DNA of 56,372 bases from Methylotenera sp. Its GTDB lineage: Bacteria > Pseudomonadota > Gammaproteobacteria > Burkholderiales > Methylophilaceae. The stretch is from positions 1 through 56,372 of the forward strand of contig NZ_JAURYU010000047.1 in NCBI RefSeq assembly GCF_030653755.1, in the 5' to 3' direction. The notes under the pieces are model-generated. The model saw only the letters and a list, made by a program, of their open reading frames with translations, had not been told where the DNA came from and searched no databases. Position numbers and translations under genes: made by a program. Shown in pieces: positions 1-6,027 of the stretch. Each line of letters opens with the position of its first letter. Position 1 is the stretch's first letter.

Positions 1-263
1 CCAATATTGGCTGGAAAGCTCACCGCAGCGCACCGTTGCCGAGAAAACTATATGCAAATCGGATTGTTGGTTTGAGAAAGTATTAAGCCCGTAAAGGGCT
101 TCGCCGTGGAATATATGTGCTAAAGCACATTATTCACACGCGAAAGACAGGGCGAGTGATTCAAGTATTACGAGTACTTTAACCACCCGTCTCACCGTAA
201 CCAAGGTACGGATCAACCAAAGACCCTGCGCCACTAGCGGCAGGGAAATTATAGGTGACCCGT
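1..263. other. Non-coding left edge with tandem hairpins
   Basis: No complete gene is visible here. A short open frame entering from the left edge stops at 84-86 and could be the 3' end of an upstream gene, but it is too short to identify. Two hairpins follow: AAGCCC (85-90) pairing with GGGCTT (96-101), and a REP-like element at 105-140 described separately. The stretch leads into the com-like gene at 264. Confidence 0.4.
105..140. repeat. REP-like hairpin element, copy 1
   Basis: A 36-base element with the outer arms CGTGGAATA (105-113) and TATTCACACG (131-140), an inner stem ATGTGC/GCACAT and the loop TAAA. Two more copies at 30565-30600 and 30891-30926 keep the outer arms and the TAAA loop but have a different, still fully paired inner stem (AGGCAA/TTGCCT). 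Paired changes of this kind indicate that the folded shape is what is conserved. Confidence 0.65.
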
Positions 264-386
264 ATGAAATACACTATTAAAGATTTACGTTGTAGCAAGT
301 GCAATAAAAAACTGGCTGAGGGCTTGGCCATTCAATTAAGTATCAAGTGTCCACGTTGTGGCCAAATAAACCAATATAAGGATTAA
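264..386 (+). CDS. Com-like zinc-finger translational regulator
   Basis: A 40-residue protein with two CxxC pairs (Cys10, Cys13, Cys29, Cys32), the whole-protein layout of the phage Mu Com family. Mu Com is a zinc-binding protein that binds mRNA and switches on translation of the mom DNA-modification gene. An AGGTGA ribosome site lies just upstream of the ATG. The next gene, a gp49-like phage protein, starts 4 bases after the stop, and a DNA adenine methyltransferase follows. A role in controlling that methyltransferase is an inference from the Mu com-mom arrangement, in which Com also acts on a DNA-modification gene. Short length and the zinc knuckle make the family call fairly safe; the target is not shown. 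Confidence 0.75.
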   Translation: MKYTIKDLRCSKCNKKLAEGLAIQLSIKCPRCGQINQYKD

Positions 387-390
387 AGCA

Positions 391-690
391 ATGAACGAAA
401 AACAAATTGAGCAAGAGATTCAAGACAAAGGTCTTAATGCACCTCGCCTTACGCCTGAGCTAATTGACGCAACCATCAAATTAGAGCAGTTTCATGTGTT
501 TGAAGGCACGTGCTTAACTGTGTGCTGTTTAACACTTAACAATGGCTACACAGTAACAGGTGAAAGCGCATGCGCCAGCCCTGAAAACTTTAATGCAGAG
601 CTTGGTCAGAAAATTGCCAAGCAAAATGCCCGCGAGAAAATCTGGGCGCTAGAAGGCTATTTGTTGCGCGAAAGATTGGCTACAGCTTAG
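391..690 (+). CDS. Phage protein, gp49/gp66-like family
   Basis: A 99-residue soluble protein resembling the phage N4 gp49 / Sf6 gene 66 family: an N-terminal segment ending in APRLTPE, a central beta-rich part with 'GYTVTGESACASPENF', and a C-terminal helix 'ARxKIWxLEGYLL'. The molecular function of that family is not established. It starts 4 bases after the com-like gene, with AAGGA upstream (378-382), so the two are probably co-transcribed. Together with the downstream methyltransferase it marks this stretch as phage-derived or a phage remnant, since no structural or replication genes are seen in the part visible here. Confidence 0.7.
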   Translation: MNEKQIEQEIQDKGLNAPRLTPELIDATIKLEQFHVFEGTCLTVCCLTLNNGYTVTGESACASPENFNAELGQKIAKQNAREKIWALEGYLLRERLATA

Positions 691-855
691 TATTTTTTAA
701 GTATGCACCCCGAGAAGGGCGTGGGCATGCTGTATCGCCTAATCTACCAGCTGCGGTCTAATGTGGTGAAGTAGTAGCCAAAATTAAAACCAGTGTAATT
801 AGACTATCACTGGCACCTGTCGAATATATACCCGCCGCAGGGTTGATGCGCGACT

Positions 856-917
856 AGCAGGATGAGAGTAACCTGCTGATTATTCAGAGCGCCATGAGCG
901 CCTATACTATATATAGG
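856..917 (+). promoter_or_regulatory. Leader hairpins covering the methyltransferase ribosome site
   Basis: The 234-base gap before the methyltransferase folds into successive hairpins: AGCAGG (856-861) with CCTGCT (872-877), GCGC (889-892) with GCGC (898-901), and CCTATA (901-906) with TATAGG (912-917). The last stem includes part of the AGGAG ribosome site (915-919) of the ATG at 925. Such occlusion would lower translation until a protein or another fold opens it. A com-like gene lies 540 bases upstream, so Com-type control is possible but inferred. Confidence 0.45.
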
Positions 918-924
918 AGTACTC

Positions 925-1713
925 ATGGCAACACAACGCAAATCACCACTGGCATGGGTCGGTGGTAAATCCAAACTCACCAGCACCATCATCCCTCTAA
1001 TACCCAAACATACATGTTACGTTGAGGTGTTTGCAGGTGCTGCGTGGGTGCTCTTTCGAAAAGAGCAAAGCAAGGTCGAAGTGATTAACGACATCAACGG
1101 TGACTTAATCACCCTTTACAGAGTCATACAAAACCATCTTGAAGAGTTCGTGCGTTACTACAAATGGTCACTCGTCAGCCGTGAAGAGTTCCAACGCCTG
1201 CAACGTGTAGATGAAACAACCCTTACAGATATTCAACGCGCAGCGCGCTTTTATTATTTAGTTAAAAATGCATTCGGTGCAAAGATAGTTGGACAATCCT
1301 TCGGTGTGGCCAATAGCTCAAAACCACGTTTAAACCTGCTTAGGCTAGAAGAGGATTTATCTGAAGCGCACATGAGGTTAAGCCGCGTAAGTATTGAAAA
1401 TCTACCCTACCACGAGCTAATCAGGCGCTACGACGGCAAAGACGTATTCTTTTACATCGACCCACCGTATTGGAATTGTGAGAACGATTATGGCAAAGGC
1501 TTGTTTGACAAGACCGATTTTGAGCGCCTGAGAGACGTTTTAAAAAGCGCCAAAGGTAAATGGTTGGTCAGCATCAATAACGTGCCTCAGATACGCACTC
1601 TGTTTGAGGGTTTTGAATTCAAAGAAGTACAAACAAGCTACAGCATTAATAATTCAAAGACGGCCAGCAAGCCGATCACCGAGCTATTGATTGCAAATTA
1701 CAAACTAAATTAG
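925..1713 (+). CDS. D12-class DNA adenine-N6 methyltransferase
   Basis: A 262-residue Dam-type enzyme that would transfer a methyl group from S-adenosylmethionine to adenine N6 in DNA. Visible motifs are the N-terminal 'WVGGKSKL' (residues 11-18), the cofactor-binding 'VEVFAGAA' (33-40), and the catalytic DPPY at 179-182. Length fits phage-encoded D12-class enzymes. The start at 925 follows AGGAG. No restriction gene is next to it, so it is an orphan methyltransferase, probably phage protection or regulation. The target sequence cannot be read from the protein. The upstream com-like gene and hairpin leader suggest translational control. Confidence 0.88.
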   Translation: MATQRKSPLAWVGGKSKLTSTIIPLIPKHTCYVEVFAGAAWVLFRKEQSKVEVINDINGDLITLYRVIQNHLEEFVRYYKWSLVSREEFQRLQRVDETTLTDIQRAARFYYLVKNAFGAKIVGQSFGVANSSKPRLNLLRLEEDLSEAHMRLSRVSIENLPYHELIRRYDGKDVFFYIDPPYWNCENDYGKGLFDKTDFERLRDVLKSAKGKWLVSINNVPQIRTLFEGFEFKEVQTSYSINNSKTASKPITELLIANYKLN

Positions 1714-1734
1714 ATGATTAGCCAGGACAAAATA

Positions 1735-1756
1735 AAACCCACGTTAAAGTGGGTTT
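1735..1756 (-). terminator. Hairpin terminator closing the minus-strand array
   Basis: AAACCCAC (1735-1742) pairs with GTGGGTTT (1749-1756). Read on the minus strand the stem is followed by a T-rich stretch, and it lies 20 bases beyond the stop of the 65-residue gene, so it is best placed to stop minus-strand transcription. It could also serve the methyltransferase from the other side, though no T-run follows on the plus strand. Confidence 0.6.
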
Positions 1757-1776
1757 ACATGGCGTTTGAATGGCGT

Positions 1777-1974
1777 TTAAACGGTCACTTGATGAATCTT
1801 TGTGGCCTCTTTGAAACCTACCCACCGACCATTAGTATCTTGACCTCTGTTGCTCAACTCAACTTTAGCCAGTTTGTTTAAATCGACCTCACCTTTAATA
1901 AACTGACTTAATATTTCTGACGGCATGATTTGTAAATACTCCAAAGCGTTCTGTTCATGGTTGCTGATATTCAT
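1777..1974 (-). CDS. Small conserved accessory protein, unknown function
   Basis: A 65-residue acidic-to-neutral protein with no membrane segment or metal site. Its C-terminal half, 'ELSNRGQDTNGRWVGF', resembles a small hypothetical protein that I associate with plasmids and integrated elements; I do not know a function. A good ribosome site (AAAGGA) precedes the ATG on the minus strand. It lies beyond the truncated outermost attC of the integron, so it may be the last cassette relic or part of the neighbouring phage-like DNA. A hairpin terminator follows it at 1735-1756. Confidence 0.65.
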   Translation of the reverse strand: MNISNHEQNALEYLQIMPSEILSQFIKGEVDLNKLAKVELSNRGQDTNGRWVGFKEATKIHQVTV

Positions 1975-2036
1975 GGTGTCATCCTTTAATTAAAATTGAT
2001 GACACCATTGCCGCTCTGTGTGCGTTAAAAAGCAAG

Positions 2037-2092
2037 TTTATTCGTATCCTGAATTCATGGTATTTTATGGTTTTATTCGCATCCAGAATTCA
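2037..2092. repeat. Imperfect direct repeats beside the integron end
   Basis: A 21-base unit at 2037-2057 (core TTTATTCG.ATCC.GAATTCA) recurs at 2072-2092 with two differences, 35 bases apart. They lie in the 213-base gap between the 65-residue gene and the outermost cassette. They could be binding sites for the small protein encoded next door or a trace of past insertion. Confidence 0.5.
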
Positions 2093-2127
2093 AGCGCAAA
2101 CTGTCCAGAAATCAAACGCGCTGTACT

Positions 2128-2157
2128 GTTAGGCGTCCCGCTTGAATGATGGGTTAG
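2128..2157 (-). repeat. Truncated terminal attC site
   Basis: These 30 bases match the cassette-proximal half of the other attC sites in this array, then similarity stops abruptly at GTTAGGC (2128-2134). The missing half would have carried the second core site. It belongs to the outermost cassette (gene 2188-2466). Confidence 0.75.
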
Positions 2158-2187
2158 CTTTAAAGCTGACCAAGTTTAATAAAATGG

Positions 2188-2466
2188 CTAATTTGAACAA
2201 AAGTCAGCCCCACAATTTTTACACTTACGACCAATAAAACTAGACGAAATTGAAAAACCAGACATTTGGCCTTGATATGTTACATGAACCCCACAATCTG
2301 GGCATCTCATGCGATGTAGCTGAAAACTACAAATAACAAACCACATAAAAAAGAGACCAACAGCCAACATTGATTGTGACTCAACTACATAAATACAAAG
2401 GATAAAACCTACCAAAAGATACAAGCATAATAAATACCAATACTTTGTGTAAATTGACAGTTTCAT
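2188..2466 (-). CDS. Cassette 9: small membrane protein with zinc ribbon
   Basis: A 92-residue protein with two hydrophobic segments (about residues 11-28 and 33-50) followed by a cytoplasmic-looking zinc-ribbon tail with CxxC pairs at Cys55/58 and Cys82/85. It is the outermost cassette of the integron, on the minus strand like all the others, starting just after the attC at 2472-2527. No promoter of its own is evident. I do not recognise a named family; two transmembrane helices plus a rubredoxin-like knuckle suggest a metal-binding membrane accessory protein, with no function that can be claimed. Confidence 0.65.
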   Translation of the reverse strand: MKLSIYTKYWYLLCLYLLVGFILCIYVVESQSMLAVGLFFMWFVICSFQLHRMRCPDCGVHVTYQGQMSGFSISSSFIGRKCKNCGADFCSN

Positions 2467-2471
2467 AAATA

Positions 2472-2527
2472 GCTAACGTTTGAATTAAGGGGCGCCGTTA
2501 GGCGTCCCGCTTGAATGATGGGTTAGC
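2472..2527 (-). repeat. attC site (cassette 8)
   Basis: A 56-base site bounded by GCTAACG and GGGTTAGC, with inner arms GGGGCGCC and GGCGTCCC that pair. The sequence is the same as at 4073, 4523 and 5739 apart from the last base or so. This is the layout of integron recombination sites, which fold as single strands. Confidence 0.92.
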
Positions 2528-2990
2528 CATTAGTTGCCATTAAAGCTGGTGAGTTAACATGAAAACCCATAATAAGCCAACTATCACCATTGCGTTTTAA
2601 TACCATTCTAATTTTGGCAGCCCCAGCTTCAAACTGAGCATCTGCGTCGCAGGTTGCCCATGTCCCGTTGTACGGAGTGTTTGGATAAGTCCCAGTAGTA
2701 ATTACTACCGAGGGGACTTCAACTTTTTTAATTTTTCCTAATTTAGAAAGCCAAGTAAACATCTCTTGCATTTGCTTCTTGGATGCCTGTTGCAGGAGTT
2801 CTGGTGTAGCTCTTTTAATGAGAGCTTCTGAGTCCCATGACTCGACTATTAGTGGAATATTTTCGTTAAAATAAGATGTTGCATTTTTTTCTAAGGGTAA
2901 TGATTTGAAATAAAGCACAGCGATGGCAATTCCACCGCCCACGAGCAAAAATAGAAAAATACCACCGAGAATTTTGAGAAATTTATTCAT
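2523..2990 (-). CDS. Cassette 8: membrane-anchored extracytoplasmic protein
   Basis: A 155-residue protein with one N-terminal transmembrane helix (about residues 5-28, no Cys lipobox) and a polar domain of about 125 residues that should lie in the periplasm. The domain ends in a beta-rich part, 'KIRMVLKRNGDSWLIMGFHVNSP', reminiscent of NTF2-like or DUF4019-like folds; that comparison is by impression only. The stop overlaps the attC at 2472-2527, as is common for integron cassettes. No function is known to me. Confidence 0.65.
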   Translation of the reverse strand: MNKFLKILGGIFLFLLVGGGIAIAVLYFKSLPLEKNATSYFNENIPLIVESWDSEALIKRATPELLQQASKKQMQEMFTWLSKLGKIKKVEVPSVVITTGTYPNTPYNGTWATCDADAQFEAGAAKIRMVLKRNGDSWLIMGFHVNSPALMATNG

Positions 2991-3004
2991 AATTATTGTA
3001 TAGG

Positions 3005-3061
3005 GCTAACGTTTGAATTAAGGGGCACGCTTTAGCGTGTCCCGCTTGAATGATGGGTTAG
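3005..3061 (-). repeat. attC site (cassette 7), variant stem
   Basis: Ends match the consensus of this array, but the inner arms read GGGGCACGC and GCGTGTCCC around a TTTA loop. Both arms changed together relative to the common form, so pairing is kept. Confidence 0.9.
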
Positions 3062-3068
3062 AAGGTCT

Positions 3069-3551
3069 TTAATGTTCATATGCAGACTTCACCTCTTCAA
3101 TTAACTGAATCATATTCTCAAGGACTGTTAACCCATATTTAAGGAGTTTGGTGTCACGGTCTTTAGAGGCATGCGAATCATGCGCAAATTTGCCGCCATG
3201 GAAGAGATTGTGGCGGACTTGCTTAATAATGCGAATGACTTTATCTGCATCAGTGCTATTTGCAGGTAAATTGAACTCATACCAATCTAAAACTCCACCA
3301 TGGATCCCAAGAAATCTGAGTGGTTGATCTGTCAGATAATTGAAAGCCTCTGACAATGAACTATCAGTTTTATGATCAAACAATGGCTCAACTTCAGATA
3401 CGAATGTCTCCCAGTTCGCTTTTGCTTCTCCATTTCCAGACATGCGAAATTTTGTGACTTTCAGCGCGTACTCAAACCGCGAAAACATAGCCAAGAATTC
3501 AATAGCTAAATTAGGGTCGACCGTGAGCTTGGAAACTGCGCTGCTAATCAT
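3069..3551 (-). CDS. Cassette 7: HEPN-type protein
   Basis: A 160-residue, largely helical protein. Residues 113-118 read R-H-N-L-F-H, the RxxxxH signature of HEPN domains, followed by 'GGK'; the N-terminal 'FSRFEYALK' (23-31) also fits HEPN proteins of unknown subtype. Many HEPN proteins are RNases in toxin-antitoxin or anti-phage systems, with Arg and His in the active site. There is no adjacent nucleotidyltransferase antitoxin in this cassette, so either it is a single-gene defence factor, is held in check by another cassette, or is not a toxin. It is flanked by attC sites at 3005 and 3558 and has no evident promoter. Confidence 0.65.
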   Translation of the reverse strand: MISSAVSKLTVDPNLAIEFLAMFSRFEYALKVTKFRMSGNGEAKANWETFVSEVEPLFDHKTDSSLSEAFNYLTDQPLRFLGIHGGVLDWYEFNLPANSTDADKVIRIIKQVRHNLFHGGKFAHDSHASKDRDTKLLKYGLTVLENMIQLIEEVKSAYEH

Positions 3552-3557
3552 AGGCCT

Positions 3558-3613
3558 TCTAACGTTTAAATTAAGGGGCGCCGTTAGGCGTCCCGCTTGA
3601 ATGACAAGTTAGG
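3558..3613 (-). repeat. attC site (cassette 6), variant outer arm
   Basis: The inner stem is the common one, but the ends read TCTAACGTTTAAATT and GACAAGTTAGG instead of GCTAACGTTTGAATT and GATGGGTTAGC. It serves the SUKH-like cassette, whose base composition also differs from its neighbours. Confidence 0.88.
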
Positions 3614-3616
3614 GCG

Positions 3617-4063
3617 CTACTCATCGGCGTCCAACTTGACCGAATTGATAAATGCCTCGAAAGACGACGCGACCTCCATGAACCGCACTTCACCGCGAGC
3701 ATACTGGACGAAAAAGATTTTCCCACTTGGAGCATGAAGTAAGTACCGGTTGTTAAAGATATCGTCTGCAATCGGGACTAAGCCTTGAGGCGCATATTCA
3801 TCGTGCGCAAGTAAGTCAGCAAAAACTCCCTGCTCGCCGGACGCGGCAAAAAACGTGAAAAGGTCAAGTTCTTCGCCCGTATCTAATACCACGCCCGCGC
3901 CACCTCCAATCATGGATGCCCCATAGTTCTCCAAAAATCGAACATAGGCGGCGGGTAGTTTGCTACCTACTGCAGCCTCGATCCGCGCAATGTCTTCCGC
4001 GCCGGCGCAGTGAAACTGGTCGCCTGTCGGCTCCAACTTGTCGGTAGAAAAAGCGTCGCTCAA
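3617..4063 (-). CDS. Cassette 6: SMI1/KNR4 (SUKH-1) family protein
   Basis: A 148-residue SUKH-superfamily protein. The family start is seen at residues 25-49: 'ARIEAAVGSKLPAAYVRFLENYG', then 'GGAGVVLDTGEELDLF' and the typical C-terminal 'VRFMEVASSFEAFI'. Bacterial SUKH proteins are often immunity proteins against polymorphic toxin nucleases and are also common as lone cassettes. No toxin partner is present here. The gene is clearly richer in G+C than the cassettes around it and has its own attC variant, which points to a different donor. A regulatory or structural role cannot be excluded. Confidence 0.85.
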   Translation of the reverse strand: MSDAFSTDKLEPTGDQFHCAGAEDIARIEAAVGSKLPAAYVRFLENYGASMIGGGAGVVLDTGEELDLFTFFAASGEQGVFADLLAHDEYAPQGLVPIADDIFNNRYLLHAPSGKIFFVQYARGEVRFMEVASSFEAFINSVKLDADE

Positions 4064-4072
4064 GAAATGCGC

Positions 4073-4128
4073 CCTAACGTTTGAATTAAGGGGCGCCGTT
4101 AGGCGTCCCGCTTGAATGATGGGTTAGC
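4073..4128 (-). repeat. attC site (cassette 5)
   Basis: Common 56-base form of this array, the same as the sites at 2472 and 4523 apart from the last base or so. The stop of the cassette 5 gene lies inside it at 4124-4126. Confidence 0.93.
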
Positions 4129-4516
4129 CCGCATAATTTTCTACGAAGTGAGCCTCACTGGTAAATTTACAAGACACTGACGATGCTGAAATAGATAGCA
4201 CCGCACCCGAAACAAAAACCAACTCAGCCTCAATTTTGCCAGAAACAGACAAAGGCATGGAAATAAGAGAATGTTTTTTGCCTCGTAGCATAAGAAAACC
4301 ATCAGACAACTTACCAACAATGGGAAGTAAAGATTTTGACCATGTAGCTGAAGTGAATATAAGTTCGGCTTGCTGAGTGTAGCCCGCCCCTGCATCAACG
4401 CCAGGAAGACCAGCTGAGCGATGAACATAAGCAGAAGAAAAAACAATACGGAATACGTCGATAGCACCTTCGGCTAGCTGTACTTCTGAATCGTGAAATT
4501 CTATAGCTTCATTCAT
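4124..4516 (-). CDS. Cassette 5: conserved hypothetical protein
   Basis: A 130-residue soluble protein that starts 'MNEAIEFHDSEVQLAE' and contains 'AYVHRSAGLPGVDAGAGY' (residues 30-47) and 'KLSDGFLML'. I recognise this pattern from uncharacterised bacterial proteins of about 130 residues but know no function. It appears mostly beta-stranded, with a conserved Cys near the C-terminus, and has no signal peptide. It is a minus-strand cassette ending inside the attC at 4073-4128. A longer-than-100-codon frame in another phase over the same bases is a shadow. Confidence 0.72.
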   Translation of the reverse strand: MNEAIEFHDSEVQLAEGAIDVFRIVFSSAYVHRSAGLPGVDAGAGYTQQAELIFTSATWSKSLLPIVGKLSDGFLMLRGKKHSLISMPLSVSGKIEAELVFVSGAVLSISASSVSCKFTSEAHFVENYAG

Positions 4517-4522
4517 TTGAGG

Positions 4523-4578
4523 GCTAACGTTTGAATTAAGGGGCGCCGTTAGGCGTCCCGCTTGAATGATGGGTTAGC
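4523..4578 (-). repeat. attC site (cassette 4)
   Basis: Common 56-base form of this array; the bases between core sites are the same as at 2472, 4073 and 5739. Confidence 0.93.
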
Positions 4579-4580
4579 CA

Positions 4581-4976
4581 TTACTTAGAAACCTTTTTGA
4601 TTTTTGCAGAGCCATGATTCTGATGTGCAGATAGAGACTCTTGGTTCTCGTGAATTATTTCACCAGTTTCATAATCAGTTACTTTTTCGTAGTATTTGTC
4701 ATTGTCTCTGTCTATAACCATTTCTCGGTGCACTAACTTTTCTCTGCTATAAGAATAGCTAGGCATCGAGCGGTCTTCAATGTAAGGGCGTTTTTCGTTC
4801 GGTCTTTTAGCCTTAACGCCAATACCATCTCTTGCAATCAATGTTTCTGAAACTGAACAATGCATAGTACGTTTCTCGCTGCCGCAAGCTGGGCATAATG
4901 TGCGGGAAGTTTCAGTGTCTTTGCTTGTGTCAATTTCAACCCCACATTCTGAGCATTCAGTTCGGTCTAGATTCAT
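4581..4976 (-). CDS. Cassette 4: zinc-ribbon protein, unknown function
   Basis: A 131-residue, very hydrophilic protein with a zinc ribbon at its start (Cys8, Cys11, Cys28, Cys31) and a charged tail rich in Lys, Glu and Tyr, including 'DRDNDKYYEKVTDYETGEIIHE', a shape that suggests a flexible binding region. The start chosen is the ATG at 4976, the first after the attC; an in-frame ATG at 5000 lies inside the attC itself and would add eight residues. No ribosome site decides between them. The function is unknown to me. Confidence 0.65.
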   Translation of the reverse strand: MNLDRTECSECGVEIDTSKDTETSRTLCPACGSEKRTMHCSVSETLIARDGIGVKAKRPNEKRPYIEDRSMPSYSYSREKLVHREMVIDRDNDKYYEKVTDYETGEIIHENQESLSAHQNHGSAKIKKVSK

Positions 4977-4985
4977 ATTTGATTG

Positions 4986-5043
4986 GCTAACGTTTGACAT
5001 AAGGGGCTTGCTTTAGCAAGTCCCACTTAATGGATGGGTTAGG
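4986..5043 (-). repeat. attC site (cassette 3), variant stem
   Basis: Consensus ends, but inner arms GGGGCTTGC and GCAAGTCCC around TTTA. As at 3005, both arms differ from the common form yet still pair. Confidence 0.9.
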
Positions 5044-5120
5044 AAACCCAAAACTATGGAGAACTACAAATGAGTAACCAAGTAACATTAAAAATAGAAT
5101 GTGATGCACAGCCACTGTTT

Positions 5121-5339
5121 TTATTTACCGAAATTTTTCAAAGTTTTTTGCAACGCAGCGAAAGACTTTTCGACTTTAGCGATTTCGGATTTGAACTGGC
5201 TCGCGTCGATTGTGATTTTAGTACCGCAACCACAGGTAAAGTCTTTGTGCGACTTTACCCATCCGATGCTTTTCTTAGTTTTGCGGGAGCAATTTTCGCA
5301 AGGGATTTCGATTTCAGCACTATCGAGAAAGTTAGCCAT
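5121..5339 (-). CDS. Cassette 3: small zinc-ribbon protein
   Basis: A 72-residue protein: a beta strand 'SAEIEIPCENC' leads to Cys14/Cys17, then Cys36/Cys38 in 'FTCGCGTKITID', making a compact zinc ribbon, followed by a Lys-rich helix (50-72) that could form a coiled coil or bind nucleic acid. Small proteins with this layout occur widely as hypotheticals. GGAAAA lies before the start on the minus strand. The opposite strand holds a 91-codon frame with a fair ribosome site (5070-5345), but the cysteine pattern and the orientation shared with all other cassettes favour the minus strand. Confidence 0.72.
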   Translation of the reverse strand: MANFLDSAEIEIPCENCSRKTKKSIGWVKSHKDFTCGCGTKITIDASQFKSEIAKVEKSFAALQKTLKNFGK

Positions 5340-5350
5340 AATTGAGTTTT

Positions 5351-5459
5351 CCTAACGTTTGAAGTAAGGGGCTGGCGACAATGGTGGCTCAACCCTCGTT
5401 ATTAATAATTGTCTATTCAAAGCGCGCTTTCGCCAGTCCCGCTTGACTGATGGGTTAGC
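5351..5459 (-). repeat. Long attC site (cassette 2)
   Basis: The ends match the array consensus (CCTAACGTTTGAA and CTGATGGGTTAGCC), but the middle is about twice as long: arms GGGGCTGGCGA and TCGCCAGTCCC enclose some 50 bases instead of a few. A long variable terminal structure is normal among attC sites in general, but this is the only one here. Confidence 0.88.
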
Positions 5460-5733
5460 CATTATTAGCTGCCCAATTACGACCAACAGACGTTGCAAGG
5501 AACCATACTTCTTGGTTTGGATTAGTAGAAGCAGGCTCAATTTTCTTGTATTGCTGGGATGCAGTATCGTAAATGAATGGTTGAACCAGTCCTGACGTAG
5601 TTAATGAGTCAAGTACACTAAGAATTTCTTTTTTGGTGATTTTGATTGAGATGTTTTGAGCGATAGTTTCTGGCGCTTCATAGTCATCAAGAAGCAAATC
5701 CAATATCTCATTTTCAATGATGCTTAAATTCAT
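5455..5733 (-). CDS. Cassette 2: winged-helix-like small protein
   Basis: A 92-residue protein whose first 65 residues look like a winged helix: 'IIENEILDLLLDDYEAPETIAQNI' then 'TKKEILSVLDSLTTSGLVQPF' and a strand pair, a pattern typical of DNA-binding or protein-interaction wHTH domains. The rest, 'EVWFLATSVGRNWAANNG', is reminiscent of the tail of small bacterial hypotheticals. It lies between attC sites at 5351 and 5739. A regulatory role is only suggested by the fold-like pattern. Confidence 0.65.
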   Translation of the reverse strand: MNLSIIENEILDLLLDDYEAPETIAQNISIKITKKEILSVLDSLTTSGLVQPFIYDTASQQYKKIEPASTNPNQEVWFLATSVGRNWAANNG

Positions 5734-5738
5734 ATATG

Positions 5739-5794
5739 GCTAACGTTTGAATTAAGGGGCGCCGTTAGGCGTCCCGCTTGAATGATGGGTTAGG
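5739..5794 (-). repeat. attC site (cassette 1)
   Basis: Common 56-base form, ending GGTTAGGC, which restores the full RYYYAAC/GTTRRRY core consensus. It belongs to the cassette nearest the integrase. Confidence 0.93.
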
Positions 5795-6023
5795 CTGGTG
5801 CATGTGATACGAATAATAAAGGGTCATTTTTTAACCAATACTCACTTAAATAGACTAAGCCAAAAGGTTGAGATTTCACCATAATGCCAGCCTCACTAAC
5901 ATTAATGTTTTTCATTTCCTGTTCAGAAACCACTACCAACTCAACGATACCATTAGTTTTTCCGTTCTCAAAAAGCACAGAATCGCCAATCAAAATATCC
6001 GAACCGTCCTGATATTTAAACAT
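5790..6023 (-). CDS. Cassette 1: conserved hypothetical protein
   Basis: A 77-residue soluble protein beginning 'MFKYQDGSDILIGDSVLFENGKTNGIV', an SH3-like or KOW-like beta-barrel pattern, with 'SEAGIMVKSQPFGLVYLSE' after it. I have seen similar small proteins as hypotheticals in polymorphic-toxin and integron settings, but no function is established. It is the newest position in the array, next to attI, and should be the best expressed cassette if a promoter lies between 6030 and 6180. The stop overlaps the attC at 5739-5794. Confidence 0.68.
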   Translation of the reverse strand: MFKYQDGSDILIGDSVLFENGKTNGIVELVVVSEQEMKNINVSEAGIMVKSQPFGLVYLSEYWLKNDPLLFVSHAPA

Positions 6024-6027
6024 AAAC

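Noticed and set aside
4141-4467. Minus-strand membrane-like protein of 108 codons
   Set aside because: It lies in another phase within the cassette 5 gene; its hydrophobicity comes from shifted codons, and it has no ribosome site.
5070-5345. Plus-strand gene of 91 codons inside cassette 3
   Set aside because: It has a fair ribosome site, but the minus-strand frame carries a proper zinc-ribbon cysteine pattern and shares the orientation of all other cassettes.
2472-5794. CRISPR array
   Set aside because: The repeats are spaced by about 270 to 500 bases, each interval carries a gene, and the repeat ends match integron core sites.
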